Positions 8,926 to 18,126 of a stretch of 64,000 nucleotides of DNA are shown here, piece by piece. The first letter of the stretch is position 1; each line of letters opens with the position of its first letter. The notes beneath the pieces are model-generated. The model did no database searches and was not told where the DNA came from. It saw only the letters and a list, made by a program, of their open reading frames with translations. Source of the stretch: Marinobacter sp. (GTDB taxonomy: Bacteria; Pseudomonadota; Gammaproteobacteria; Pseudomonadales; Oleiphilaceae); NCBI GenBank assembly GCA_018402255.1, contig JAGYIS010000009.1:468309-532308 (forward strand). Reading direction: 5' to 3'. Made by a program: the position numbers and the translations under genes.

Positions 8926-9625
8926 TCCTGAACAGAGCGCGGGCAAGCCCCTGGTCATCGATTGTCGGCAAGTGACCCGCACCTATTCCGAGGGGCCGGA
9001 AGTACTGACTATTTTTTCCGACATCTCCCTGGAAGTAAGCGCTGGTGAAACTGTGGCTATTGTGGGCAGCAGCGGTGCGGGTAAAACGACCCTGCTGAAT
9101 CTGCTGGGGGGGCTGGACCGACCGTCCTCGGGCCAGATCCATATTTGTGATGTGGATATTCATCGACTGTCGGAGGCGGGCCGTGCCCGGTTCCGAAATG
9201 GCCATCTGGGCTTTGTGTATCAGTTTCACCACCTGCTGCCGGAGTTTTCGGCTCTCGAGAACGTCATGATGCCCTGCGCCCTGGGTGGGCAAACGCTGGC
9301 AAGCGCCAAGGCGAAAGCCGAATCGCTGCTGGTGAAGGTAGGGCTTGGAGAGCGCCTCAGGCACAAACCTTCGGAGCTGTCTGGTGGCGAGCGTCAACGA
9401 GTGGCCATTGCCCGTGCTCTGGTGAATGAGCCGGACTGTGTGTTGATGGATGAGCCCACCGGCAATCTGGATGAGCACACAGGGGAAGGCATCAGGGCGT
9501 TAATCGAGGATCTTCGGGATCAGTCAGGCATTGCCTTCGTCATGGTCACACACGACATGAAGATGGCCCGCAGCCTTGGCAGAGTGCTTCGGCTTGAGCA
9601 GGGGCGGCTGGTTCAGGAAGCCTGA
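8918..9625 (+). CDS. lolD: Lipoprotein-releasing ABC transporter ATP-binding protein
   Basis: The 235-residue ATPase has Walker A GSSGAGKTT, the ABC signature LSGGERQR and Walker B CVLMDEPTGNLD. The GFVYQFHHLLPEFSALENVMMP stretch (shown in part) is typical of LolD/MacB-like ATPases. It powers lipoprotein release by the LolC/E permease, with which it overlaps. Its 3' end overlaps the opposing DUF2062 gene by 13 bases, so the two transcripts converge. Confidence 0.95.
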   Translation: MSNPEQSAGKPLVIDCRQVTRTYSEGPEVLTIFSDISLEVSAGETVAIVGSSGAGKTTLLNLLGGLDRPSSGQIHICDVDIHRLSEAGRARFRNGHLGFVYQFHHLLPEFSALENVMMPCALGGQTLASAKAKAESLLVKVGLGERLRHKPSELSGGERQRVAIARALVNEPDCVLMDEPTGNLDEHTGEGIRALIEDLRDQSGIAFVMVTHDMKMARSLGRVLRLEQGRLVQEA

Positions 9626-10170
9626 TTGCGGGCTTCTTTGCGAGCTTTCTTGAGGGCTTTTCTGGCCTGGCGTCTGACCTGCCAGTCAGTGCGGATTTTG
9701 CGTCGCCAGAGAAACTGGATAACCAGGTAGGCGGTGCAACCGGCTACGGTGGCGACGATGAGTGAGCCCACATAGAGGGGGACGCCAATTTCCATCAGTC
9801 GACTGCTCAGCCAGGTCCAGGAGACCTGAAACTCAAAGGCCAGCACCGGTCGGTCGAGTATCCAGGCGCCCACTTTGTAGTTGAAGTAAAACATCGGAGG
9901 CATGGTCAACGGATTACTGATCCAGACCAGCGCGACCGAGAGCGGCAGGTTGGAATTGATCCAGATCGCCATAAACGCAGCGGCGACCATCTGGAATGGC
10001 ATAGGGATAAAGGCCAGGAAGATGCCGATCAGGAAGGCCCGTGACACACAATGGCGGTTGATGTGCCACAGGTTTGGTTCATGAAGGATATCGCCAAGGA
10101 AGTGCAGCGATTTGATCGATCGCACTTTCTCTGGAGTGGGCAGATACCGTTTCATGAACTTCTTGGGCAT
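9613..10170 (-). CDS. DUF2062 domain membrane protein
   Basis: About 185 residues from ATG 10168-10170 (MPKKFMKRYLP...). An N-terminal basic part (NRHCVSRAFLIGIFLAFIPMP) leads into two to three hydrophobic helices with the SNPLTMPPMFYFNYKVG segment typical of DUF2062. The C-terminus is very basic (many Arg and Lys). An upstream extension to 10218 is possible but lacks family-like sequence. The lolCD/DUF2062/comEC neighbourhood is also found in Pseudomonas. Inner-membrane location is likely; function unknown. Confidence 0.85.
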   Translation of the reverse strand: MPKKFMKRYLPTPEKVRSIKSLHFLGDILHEPNLWHINRHCVSRAFLIGIFLAFIPMPFQMVAAAFMAIWINSNLPLSVALVWISNPLTMPPMFYFNYKVGAWILDRPVLAFEFQVSWTWLSSRLMEIGVPLYVGSLIVATVAGCTAYLVIQFLWRRKIRTDWQVRRQARKALKKARKEARNQAS

Positions 10171-10250
10171 CGGAAGTTCGGCCTGTTGCGTCGCAATGAA
10201 TATTATCCGGCACATCATAGAGGCCGGGCTTACGCACTGGAGGACAAGGA

Positions 10251-12704
10251 TTGTCCGGTTTACTTTGCAATGATCGAACGCCTGAAAATGGCGCGAGCGG
10301 CGTTACCTGCATTATCGCATTCTCGTGCGGCGTCATCTTACTGTATCAGCTGACAGTTTTACCACCGTACCCTTTGTTGTTTGTGGCCATTGCCATGATG
10401 GCGGGGAGCGCGCTGTGCAGTAAATCGCCCCTGATCCGCTGGTTGTGCCACGGTTTGCTCTTTATGCTGTTGGGCCTGCTCTGGTCTGTCTGGCATGCCG
10501 ACTCCCGGTTGTCTGAGCGGCTGCCTGTGGAGATCGAAGGTGCGCGGCTGACGGTGTCCGGCTATCTCTGTGATCTGCCGCAACCGGGGAGTTTTGACAG
10601 CCTGCGGTTCAGTCTTTGTGTTTCTGGCTGGCATGGTCTTGATGCCTCCGCCGATATCGAGACGCTCCCTGGGCAAATCCGGTTGTCGTGGTATGGCCGT
10701 GATGGCCAGTCTCTTCCCGGTCATCTGCTCAAGCTCGATGTCGTGTTGAAACAGCCCCACGGTACCCTGAACGAAAACGGTTTCCGATATGAGGACTGGC
10801 TGTTTCGGCATGGCTATCGGGCCACGGGGACGGTCAGGGCGGTGGCTGAGGATGCCTCCGTCCCCTGTGGCTGGCATTGCCGCTACCATCACTGGCACCA
10901 GTCTGTGGCCGTCGCTACGCATCAACAGTTCTCCAATGCCCAGAGCTACCCGTTGATTGCTTCACTTCTGATCGGTAACCGGGGTTATTTGAGCGATGCA
11001 CATTGGCAAATGCTCAGGTCAACCGGGACCATTCATCTGGTCGCTATTTCAGGGCTTCATCTTGGCCTGGTGGCCATCGGTGCCGGTTTGCTTGCTCGCA
11101 GGGCAGGCCTGGTCTTGCCTGCCCGATGGGGGCGGGAGCATGGGCGCCGAAGGGCGGCGTTTGTTCTGGTGTTGGTTGCCTGTCTGTTCTATGCCCTGGT
11201 GGCCGGATTCTCGGTGCCTACACGGCGAGCTTTTGTGATGGTTGTGGTTGGTGGTGCCTATCTTCTGATTGCTCGCGAGGTCAGTGTCTGGCGACCTTTT
11301 GCAGTGGCCCTGTTTCTGGTGCTTGTACTGGACCCTTTTGCGCCTCTGGATCAGGGGTTCTGGTTGTCATTTGGCGCCGTGGCGGTGCTGCTGATGGTAT
11401 TCTCCGGCACGCTGGGCAGTCCCGGATGGCTGAAGGGTTTGTTGCTCGCCCAAGTGTCGGTTTTTGCGGGTTTGTGGCCATTGCTTGTCGGGCTCGGGCA
11501 ATCGCAACCGGCGGCCGGTTTGCTTGCCAATCTGCTGGCCATTCCCTGGGTGTCACTGGTGGTCATGCCGCTTTTGTTTGTCGGCACATTTCTGGTTCTG
11601 GTCTCTGGTGGTGCACTTGTGGAGTGGGTTGCCAGTGCGTTTGATCTGGCTCTTGGCGTGCTGATGGCCTGGCTGGAGTGGGTTGAGTCCTGGGCAACGT
11701 CCGTTTCGGTGATGGCGCCGACAGCGTCTCCTGGCTTGCTGGCAATACTGGCGATGGTGGTTCTGGTGTTGCTCCGTTACCCAGACCGGTCGTTTCGCCT
11801 GATGGCCGCCTGCGTTATCGGTCTATGGGTGATTCTGGCGGGAGGAGGCGGACAGTTATCGTCGAATAGCTATATCGAGCAGCCGGAGATAAGGATCTGG
11901 GATGTCGGGCAGGGGTTGGCTGTTCTGGTGCGGGCAGGCGACAAAGCGCTGGTGTACGATACTGGCCCGGAGCTGCGGGGCGTATTTTCGGCAGTCGACT
12001 CTACCTTGATCCCGGGTTTGCAGGCTCTGGGTGTGCGCAGAATTGACCACCTTGTACTCAGTCATGGTGACAACGATCACGCCGGTGGGCTCGAGCCATT
12101 AGCGGCGGCTGTTGAGATCGGGCGCATCAGCAGCGGCGAGCCTGAGGTTGTTGGTGAGACTTTGTCGGAAAGAGAGTTGATTGTCGGTGAATGCCCGCGA
12201 CAGGGTTTTGGCTGGCAGGGCTTGTCTTTCGAGTTCTGGCGATCAAAAGCCGGGCGTTCAGGCAACGACGCCTCTTGTGTTTTGCGCATCTATCACGAGT
12301 TGTCGTCCACCGACCTGTGGTTGACCGGTGACATTACTCGCAAGCAAGAAGCTGAAATGCTCGGGCCATACGGTGTGGACTGGTTTGATCAGACCGTTGA
12401 ACATCGAGTGGTGCTGGCTCCCCATCACGGCAGCAAAACGTCTTCATCGACGAGCTGGGTGAGCGCTTTACGAGCCGACTGGGTAATCTACACCGCCGGA
12501 TACCGCCATCGTTTTGGCCATCCACATCCGGATGTTGCGCGTGGTTACCGGACTGCAGGTGTGCCGGCATTGAACACGGCCTGCTCCGGCGAGATCGTGA
12601 TTACGTTGGGCCGGGATGGTCCGGAAATCAGTGAATTGCGGCATTCTTCCCCCTTCTGGATAAGCGGCCCCGGCCTCACCCGTGATCAATGTAATACACC
12701 GTGA
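10251..12704 (+). CDS. comEC: DNA internalization competence protein ComEC/Rec2
   Basis: An 817-residue membrane protein with the full ComEC layout: N-terminal helices and soluble DUF4131-like region (about 1-210), the competence-domain channel (about 210-510, starting LIASLLIGNRG and TGTIHLVAISGLHL), and a C-terminal metallo-beta-lactamase-like domain with LVLSHGDNDHAGG and LAPHHGSKTSSS. It carries single-stranded DNA across the inner membrane in natural transformation. The start used is TTG 10251; an internal start cannot be excluded. It is transcribed in the direction of exbB. Confidence 0.92.
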   Translation: MSGLLCNDRTPENGASGVTCIIAFSCGVILLYQLTVLPPYPLLFVAIAMMAGSALCSKSPLIRWLCHGLLFMLLGLLWSVWHADSRLSERLPVEIEGARLTVSGYLCDLPQPGSFDSLRFSLCVSGWHGLDASADIETLPGQIRLSWYGRDGQSLPGHLLKLDVVLKQPHGTLNENGFRYEDWLFRHGYRATGTVRAVAEDASVPCGWHCRYHHWHQSVAVATHQQFSNAQSYPLIASLLIGNRGYLSDAHWQMLRSTGTIHLVAISGLHLGLVAIGAGLLARRAGLVLPARWGREHGRRRAAFVLVLVACLFYALVAGFSVPTRRAFVMVVVGGAYLLIAREVSVWRPFAVALFLVLVLDPFAPLDQGFWLSFGAVAVLLMVFSGTLGSPGWLKGLLLAQVSVFAGLWPLLVGLGQSQPAAGLLANLLAIPWVSLVVMPLLFVGTFLVLVSGGALVEWVASAFDLALGVLMAWLEWVESWATSVSVMAPTASPGLLAILAMVVLVLLRYPDRSFRLMAACVIGLWVILAGGGGQLSSNSYIEQPEIRIWDVGQGLAVLVRAGDKALVYDTGPELRGVFSAVDSTLIPGLQALGVRRIDHLVLSHGDNDHAGGLEPLAAAVEIGRISSGEPEVVGETLSERELIVGECPRQGFGWQGLSFEFWRSKAGRSGNDASCVLRIYHELSSTDLWLTGDITRKQEAEMLGPYGVDWFDQTVEHRVVLAPHHGSKTSSSTSWVSALRADWVIYTAGYRHRFGHPHPDVARGYRTAGVPALNTACSGEIVITLGRDGPEISELRHSSPFWISGPGLTRDQCNTP

Positions 12705-12776
12705 CATTCCGGGTGTGGCCTCAACCGGTAGCTATGCTAAAGTAGCGCGGCTTGTCATTAATCAGGGAGATCAAGC

Positions 12777-13403
12777 GTGTTCGAGCTGTTGAAAGCTGGT
12801 GGCATCCTGATGGTGCCGATTGTTGCCTGTTCCATCCTGGCGCTTGCCATTGTTCTGGAGCGATTCTGGACGCTCAGGCCCTCAAGGGTCGCGCCCGTTC
12901 AGTCCATTAATGAACTCTGGCGCTGGATCAAGAAGAAAGAACTTAACGGGCGCAAGCTCAAGGCGTTGCAGGGGTCTTCTCCCCTTGGGCGCATCCTCGC
13001 TGGCGGGCTGATCAATGCCAAGCACGGCCGGGATATCATGAAAGAAAGTATTGAGCATGAGGCCAGTCAGGTTATTCATGAACTCGAACGCTTCCTGAAC
13101 CCGCTGGGCACCATTGCCACGATTACCCCGTTGCTGGGCTTGCTTGGCACCGTTATCGGTATGATCAAGGTCTTTGCCGAGATCCAGCTGGCAGGTGTTG
13201 GCAATGCCGGCAACCTTGCCGGTGGCATTTCCGAAGCGTTGATTACCACGGCCTCAGGGTTGAGTGTCGCCATCCCGGCACTGATCTGTCATCGTTATTT
13301 CATTCGTCGTGTTGATGAGCTGGTGGTCAATATGGAGCAGGAAGCCATTAAGCTGGTCGAAGTGGTTCATGGTGACCGTGAAATCGACGTGGAAGGAGCC
13401 TGA
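12777..13403 (+). CDS. exbB: MotA/TolQ/ExbB proton-channel family protein
   Basis: 208 residues from a GTG preceded by AGGGAG. Three membrane helices are visible: residues about 5-25 (GGILMVPIVACSILALAIVLERFW), 105-130 (LLGLLGTVIGMIKVF) and 145-170 (EALITTASGLSVAIPALI). These match the ExbB/TolQ ion-channel fold. It forms a proton channel with the next gene, exbD. The true TolQ of this genome is at 39.8 kb, so this is a second energiser pair. Its place directly ahead of msbA and lpxK is shared with Pseudomonas relatives. Confidence 0.9.
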   Translation: MFELLKAGGILMVPIVACSILALAIVLERFWTLRPSRVAPVQSINELWRWIKKKELNGRKLKALQGSSPLGRILAGGLINAKHGRDIMKESIEHEASQVIHELERFLNPLGTIATITPLLGLLGTVIGMIKVFAEIQLAGVGNAGNLAGGISEALITTASGLSVAIPALICHRYFIRRVDELVVNMEQEAIKLVEVVHGDREIDVEGA

Positions 13404-13408
13404 ACGCC

Positions 13409-13834
13409 GTGAAGTTCAAGCGCCAGAGAAGCCAGGAAGTCGGGGTCGACCTGACGCCACTGATTGATGTGGTGTTCCTGCTGCTGATTTTCTTTATGGT
13501 GTCCACCACCTTCACCCGGGAAAGTCACCTGCAGGTAGAGTTGCCTGAGGCAAGTGGTGAGCCGGCCTCGCCATCAGAGTTACGTCAGATTGATGTCGTG
13601 ATCAATGCCGAAGGTCAGTACATTCTTAATGAACGGACGCTGGTCAATAACCGTCGTGAGACCCTCGAACGGGGTGTCAGTGAATTGGCTGAGGGAGACA
13701 ATAGCCTGCCGTATATCATTACAGCGGATGCCCGGACTCCCCATGAATATGTTGTACGTGCCATGGATGTGGCCGGTCGCCTGGGGTTTGCCAAACTGAG
13801 CATAACCACAGAGCGGGAGGCTGAGAATCCGTGA
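13409..13834 (+). CDS. exbD: ExbD/TolR family biopolymer transport protein
   Basis: 141 residues from GTG. A short cytoplasmic N-terminus is followed by one transmembrane helix containing the conserved acidic residue (LTPLIDVVFLLLIFFMVSTTF, with Asp in PLID) and a periplasmic domain. The Asp is the proton-carrying residue in ExbD/TolR. It sits 5 bases after exbB and overlaps msbA by 4 bases (GTGA), so all three are translated from one message. Confidence 0.92.
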   Translation: MKFKRQRSQEVGVDLTPLIDVVFLLLIFFMVSTTFTRESHLQVELPEASGEPASPSELRQIDVVINAEGQYILNERTLVNNRRETLERGVSELAEGDNSLPYIITADARTPHEYVVRAMDVAGRLGFAKLSITTEREAENP

Positions 13835-15603
13835 TTGATTCCAGGCCTGAGCCGCTCCCGGTCCCGCCCGTCAGCAGCTGGGCAACATACAAACGTCTGC
13901 TTCGTTATGTAAAACCGTTCTGGTTTGCGTTTTCGCTTGCTGTATTCGGCAACATCATTTATGCCGCCGCATCCACCGGTATGGCGGCAGCGATGGAGTA
14001 TGTGATTACGGCGATCGAAAACCCGACCGATCAGAACCGGCTGATGCTCACCAGTTTGATCGTCGGCATTTTTGCATTGCGTGGGGTAGGGACGTTTTTC
14101 AGTCAGTATTTCATCAGCTATGTTGGCCGTCAGGTCATCAATGCGCTCAGAAATGACGTGTTTGATCGTCTGATGAGCCTGCCGTCCCGCTACTTTGACG
14201 ACAACGCGGCCGGGCGTTTGGTGTCCAAGCTCACGTTTAACGTGGAGCAGGTGGCCGAGGCCGCCACCAACGCCATTACCATTACCCTGCGCGAAGGCCT
14301 GACCATTGTTGGGCTGCTGGGCTTCATGCTTTACACCAACTGGAAGCTGACCCTGGTGTTCCTGACGGTGGGGCCGGTGATCGGCCTGGTCGTGAACTAT
14401 GCCAGTAAGCGTTTTCGCAAGATCAGTCAGCGAATTCAGGGCTCGATGGGCGATATTACCCATGTCGCCTCGGAGACGATTTCCGGCTACCGCGTGGTTC
14501 GGACTTTCGGTGGAGAGGATTATGAGCGTGAACGGTTTCGTGATGTCAGTAACCGGAACCTGAAGCAGAGCCTGAAGATGGCGTCCACCCAGGCCATCAG
14601 CGTGCCGGTGATTCAGGTGTTGGTGGCCATCGCCATAGCGGCTCTGGTCTGGACCATGCTGGCACCTGAAATTCGGGGTGAAATGAGCACCGGTCAGTTG
14701 ATTGCCTTTATCACCGCAGCAACTACCATGGCCAAACCTATCCGCCAGGTTACTTCAGTACACGCCAAGATTCAGAAAGGTGTTGCCGCCGCCTACGATG
14801 TGTTCGAAACCATGGACGAAGAGCCGGAAGAAGACGACGGCAAGTACTCCCCCGATCGGGTGAACGGCGACATCGAGTTCGATAAGGTGTGCTTCCGTTA
14901 CCGTGACCAGCTGGATAATGTGCTGGATGGCATCTCAGTCAATGTTCCCGCTGGTCAGAGTGTTGCTCTGGTGGGCCGTTCTGGCAGTGGCAAGTCATCC
15001 ATGGTCAGCCTGCTGCCACGGTTCTATGAGTACACTGGTGGTGATATCCGGATTGACGGTCGTTCGTTGAAGGAGTTCTCTCTCAAAGGCCTGCGGTCCC
15101 AGATTGCCCTCGTGAACCAGAATGTTGTGCTGTTCAACGACACCATCGCCGCTAACATTGCCTACGGTGCATTGCGTGACTGCAGTCGCGAGGAGGTTCG
15201 GGAGGCGGCGGCGAAAGCCCACGCCCTGGAATTTATTGATCGCATGCCGGAAGGCCTGGACACGATGATTGGCGATAACGGTGTCATGCTGTCTGGCGGA
15301 CAGCGTCAGCGACTGGCGATTGCCCGTGCATTGCTGAAAAACGCACCCATTCTGATTCTGGACGAAGCAACCTCGGCTCTCGATACCGAGTCTGAGCGAC
15401 ACATTCAGGAGGCCCTTGAGACGGTGATGGCTGGCCGGACCACACTGGTCATCGCGCACCGGCTGTCTACCATTGAAAAAGCCGACCGTATTCTGGTGAT
15501 GGACAAGGGGCGCATTGTTGAATCTGGCACCCATGATGAGCTGCTGATGATGGGCGGTGCCTACGCCCAGTTGCACCAGATACAGTTCAGCGAGCATGCA
15601 TGA
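13831..15603 (+). CDS. msbA: Lipid A export ATP-binding/permease MsbA
   Basis: The 590-residue half-transporter has a six-helix exporter domain (about 20-320) and a nucleotide-binding domain (about 345-590) with Walker A GRSGSGKSS, signature LSGGQRQR and Walker B ILILDEATSALD. Of the many type I ABC exporters, MsbA is indicated by the SRYFDDNAAGRLVSKLTFN region and by lpxK starting within its stop codon. It flips core-lipid A across the inner membrane. Confidence 0.95.
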   Translation: MIDSRPEPLPVPPVSSWATYKRLLRYVKPFWFAFSLAVFGNIIYAAASTGMAAAMEYVITAIENPTDQNRLMLTSLIVGIFALRGVGTFFSQYFISYVGRQVINALRNDVFDRLMSLPSRYFDDNAAGRLVSKLTFNVEQVAEAATNAITITLREGLTIVGLLGFMLYTNWKLTLVFLTVGPVIGLVVNYASKRFRKISQRIQGSMGDITHVASETISGYRVVRTFGGEDYERERFRDVSNRNLKQSLKMASTQAISVPVIQVLVAIAIAALVWTMLAPEIRGEMSTGQLIAFITAATTMAKPIRQVTSVHAKIQKGVAAAYDVFETMDEEPEEDDGKYSPDRVNGDIEFDKVCFRYRDQLDNVLDGISVNVPAGQSVALVGRSGSGKSSMVSLLPRFYEYTGGDIRIDGRSLKEFSLKGLRSQIALVNQNVVLFNDTIAANIAYGALRDCSREEVREAAAKAHALEFIDRMPEGLDTMIGDNGVMLSGGQRQRLAIARALLKNAPILILDEATSALDTESERHIQEALETVMAGRTTLVIAHRLSTIEKADRILVMDKGRIVESGTHDELLMMGGAYAQLHQIQFSEHA

Positions 15604-16661
15604 GTGGCGGTCTGATTGATCGTGTTTGGTACGGCCAGGGCAAGCCCCTTGCCGTACTGGCGCCGCTGGCCTGGTTGTATCGTGTTGTCTCCGAATCGAA
15701 AAGACGTAAAGCCTGGCAGGCCCGGAACGAGGCTTTGCCGATTCCGGTTGTGGTGGTGGGTAATATTACCGCCGGAGGCACGGGCAAGTCGCCGCTAACG
15801 GCGCGGCTGGTGCAGCGGATGCAGCAGGCTGGATGGCGACCGGTCATCCTCAGTCGCGGTTACGGTGGCAAGAGTGATCACTACCCGTTATTGGTCACTG
15901 CCTCCACCGCGGTCACTGCCAGTGGGGACGAACCTCTGATGTTGGCGTTGGCCACCGGGTGCCCGGTGGTGGTAGATCCGGATCGTTGCCGGGGTGCGCA
16001 TTGGGCTCTGGAGCAGAATCTGGGCGATGTGCTGATTTGCGACGATGGCCTTCAGCATTATCGATTGCCAAGAGACATAGAGCTGGCTGTTTTTGATGCC
16101 CGGCGCGGCGTTGGCAACGGCGCACTGATACCGGTAGGGCCCCTGCGGGAGCCGACCTCGCGACTGGCGACGGTGGATTTTGTCATCCTGAACGGAGCAG
16201 AATTCCCGCAGCCAGGCCAGTCGATGGATGAATTTGCCAATATCGAACACCCTGACATTCATGCCATGGCGTTGCGGCCCTCTGCGGTGGTCAACCTGAA
16301 TTCTGGCGAAACGCTGGCACCTGATGCTCTCAAGGGGCAGTCGGTGCGCGCTGTTGCCGGCATCGGCAACCCGGTACGTTTCTTTGACACCCTCAGGGCC
16401 CTGGGGGCAGAGGTTCAGGAGGTTGCCCTGGCGGACCATCATCGATTTCGTCCGGAAGATCTTGGCTCCAGCCCTGGCGAGTGGCTGGTGATGACCGCCA
16501 AAGATGCGGTCAAGTGTCGGGAGTTTGCCCCAGAAAATGCCTGGGTATTGACCGTCGAGGCCTGCTTGTCTGAACCTTTCGAACAACGATTTCTGGAGCG
16601 GCTCAGCGCCTGTTCTGAGCTGTTGCAACAACAAAATACTGGGAGAACACCTCATGGATAA
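15600..16661 (+). CDS. lpxK: Tetraacyldisaccharide 4'-kinase
   Basis: The 353-residue inner-membrane-associated kinase has the LpxK P-loop [14 protein letters not shown] (about 56-69), the SRGYGGK motif and [14 protein letters not shown]. It phosphorylates the 4' position of the lipid A disaccharide, the sixth Raetz step. The start ATG overlaps the msbA stop (ATGA); its end overlaps the Trm112 gene by 8 bases. Confidence 0.96.
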   Translation: MSGGLIDRVWYGQGKPLAVLAPLAWLYRVVSESKRRKAWQARNEALPIPVVVVGNITAGGTGKSPLTARLVQRMQQAGWRPVILSRGYGGKSDHYPLLVTASTAVTASGDEPLMLALATGCPVVVDPDRCRGAHWALEQNLGDVLICDDGLQHYRLPRDIELAVFDARRGVGNGALIPVGPLREPTSRLATVDFVILNGAEFPQPGQSMDEFANIEHPDIHAMALRPSAVVNLNSGETLAPDALKGQSVRAVAGIGNPVRFFDTLRALGAEVQEVALADHHRFRPEDLGSSPGEWLVMTAKDAVKCREFAPENAWVLTVEACLSEPFEQRFLERLSACSELLQQQNTGRTPHG

Positions 16662-16842
16662 AAAATTGCTGGCTATGTTGGCTTGCCCGGTCTGCAAGGG
16701 CGAGCTCAAACTCAACGAGGCACGTACCGAGTTGACCTGCTACCACGACGCCATGGCCTTTCCGGTTCGCGAAGGCATTCCGGTCATGTTGGCCAGCGAG
16801 GCCCGCACACTGAGCACTGACGAGCGCCTCGATAAACACTGA
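16654..16842 (+). CDS. Trm112/YcaR family small protein
   Basis: 62 residues: [16 protein letters not shown] followed by [20 protein letters not shown]. This is the typical bacterial Trm112-like protein, with a CPxC pair but only a partial second metal site (single Cys in LTCY). It is found almost always between lpxK and kdsB in Gammaproteobacteria; its biochemical role is not settled. GGAG precedes the ATG within the lpxK end. Confidence 0.93.
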   Translation: MDKKLLAMLACPVCKGELKLNEARTELTCYHDAMAFPVREGIPVMLASEARTLSTDERLDKH

Positions 16843-16868
16843 TCCATCCGCCAGCAGGACGCACCCGC

Positions 16869-17654
16869 ATGTCATTTACCGTTGTCATTCCCGCCCGCTT
16901 TGCCTCCAGCCGGTTACCCGGCAAGCCCTTGGCCATGATTGCCGGCAAGCCGATGATCCAGCATGTGTGCGAGCGTGCCGGTGAAAGTCGGGCCGACCGG
17001 GTTGTGGTGGCCACGGATGACGAACGGATTCAGCAAGCCTGCCAGCACTTCGGTGCAGAGGTGGTGATGACATCCCCTCATCACGCCAGTGGCACTGACC
17101 GGTTAGAAGAAGTCGCCAGAAAGCTGGGTCTGGCCCCGGAGCACAGGGTTGTGAATGTTCAGGGCGATGAACCCCTGATTCCGCCGGCGTTGATCAATCA
17201 GGTAGCGGACAATCTGGATCACTATCCGGAAGTGGCCATTGCGACCCTCTGCGAACGTATTCACGATGCCCGCCAGGTGTTCAATCCAAATGTGGTGAAG
17301 GTGGTATTTGACGCCCGCGGCATAGCTCACTATTTCAGCCGGGCACCGATTCCCTGGGCTCGGGATTACTGGCCCGCGAACGCCTCGGTAGCGGATGTCG
17401 ACCTGCCGGATGGCATCGGTTATTTCCGCCACATTGGCATCTACGGCTACCGTGCCAGTGTGCTAGGTCAGTTTGTCAGCTGGGCACCGGCACCGACCGA
17501 GCAGATAGAGGCGCTGGAGCAGTTGCGCGCTCTGTACAACGGTGCCCGTATTCATGTGGATATTGCCGACCGCCCACCCGCGCCAGGGGTTGATACCGAA
17601 GAAGACCTGGCCCGGGTGAGAGCTCTGTTAGAAGCAGGAGGACGTTATGCCTGA
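16869..17654 (+). CDS. kdsB: 3-deoxy-manno-octulosonate cytidylyltransferase
   Basis: The 261-residue CMP-Kdo synthetase opens with [17 protein letters not shown], the nucleotide-binding motif. It also has [27 protein letters not shown] and [12 protein letters not shown], all conserved in KdsB. It activates Kdo as CMP-Kdo for the inner core of LPS. It overlaps the following phosphatase by 8 bases. Confidence 0.97.
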   Translation: MSFTVVIPARFASSRLPGKPLAMIAGKPMIQHVCERAGESRADRVVVATDDERIQQACQHFGAEVVMTSPHHASGTDRLEEVARKLGLAPEHRVVNVQGDEPLIPPALINQVADNLDHYPEVAIATLCERIHDARQVFNPNVVKVVFDARGIAHYFSRAPIPWARDYWPANASVADVDLPDGIGYFRHIGIYGYRASVLGQFVSWAPAPTEQIEALEQLRALYNGARIHVDIADRPPAPGVDTEEDLARVRALLEAGGRYA

Positions 17655-18126
17655 GCAGATCAGCGTATTGTTTGTGTGCCTTGGCAACATCTGCCGTTCG
17701 CCGACGGCCGAGGGTGTGTTCCGGCAACTCGCCACGGATCAAGGGCTGGCGGATCGCCTGCATATTGATTCCTGCGGCACTGGTAACTGGCATCTTGGAA
17801 AAGCGCCGGATGCCCGATCCATGGAGGCGGCTGGCCGCCGGGGTATCGATATCAGCGGCCTTCGGGCGCGCCAGATCAAGGTGGACGACCTCGATCAGTA
17901 TGATTATGTGCTGGTGATGGACCGTCAGAACCTGGCGGACGTCAGGGATCTGTGGCACCAGAACGGAGGTGCAGAGCCCCGGTTGTTCCTTGAGTTCGGT
18001 GAGTCCGGGCAGGCTGAAGTGCCAGACCCCTATTATGGCGGTGAAGACGGGTTTGAGCGGGTCCTGGACTTGATACACGATGCCAGCAAGGGCTTGCTGG
18101 ACGACATCCGGAGGCGACTCACTTGA
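17647..18126 (+). CDS. Low-molecular-weight protein-tyrosine phosphatase
   Basis: 159 residues with the signature [15 protein letters not shown] (nucleophile C11, Arg17 of CX5R) at the N-terminus and the general-acid loop [11 protein letters not shown]-PTPs dephosphorylate phosphotyrosine; relatives encoded near polysaccharide genes counteract BY-kinases, but no such kinase is in this window. The location between kdsB and murB is a conserved Pseudomonas/Marinobacter arrangement. Overlaps kdsB by 8 bases and murB by 4. Confidence 0.95.
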   Translation: MPEQISVLFVCLGNICRSPTAEGVFRQLATDQGLADRLHIDSCGTGNWHLGKAPDARSMEAAGRRGIDISGLRARQIKVDDLDQYDYVLVMDRQNLADVRDLWHQNGGAEPRLFLEFGESGQAEVPDPYYGGEDGFERVLDLIHDASKGLLDDIRRRLT

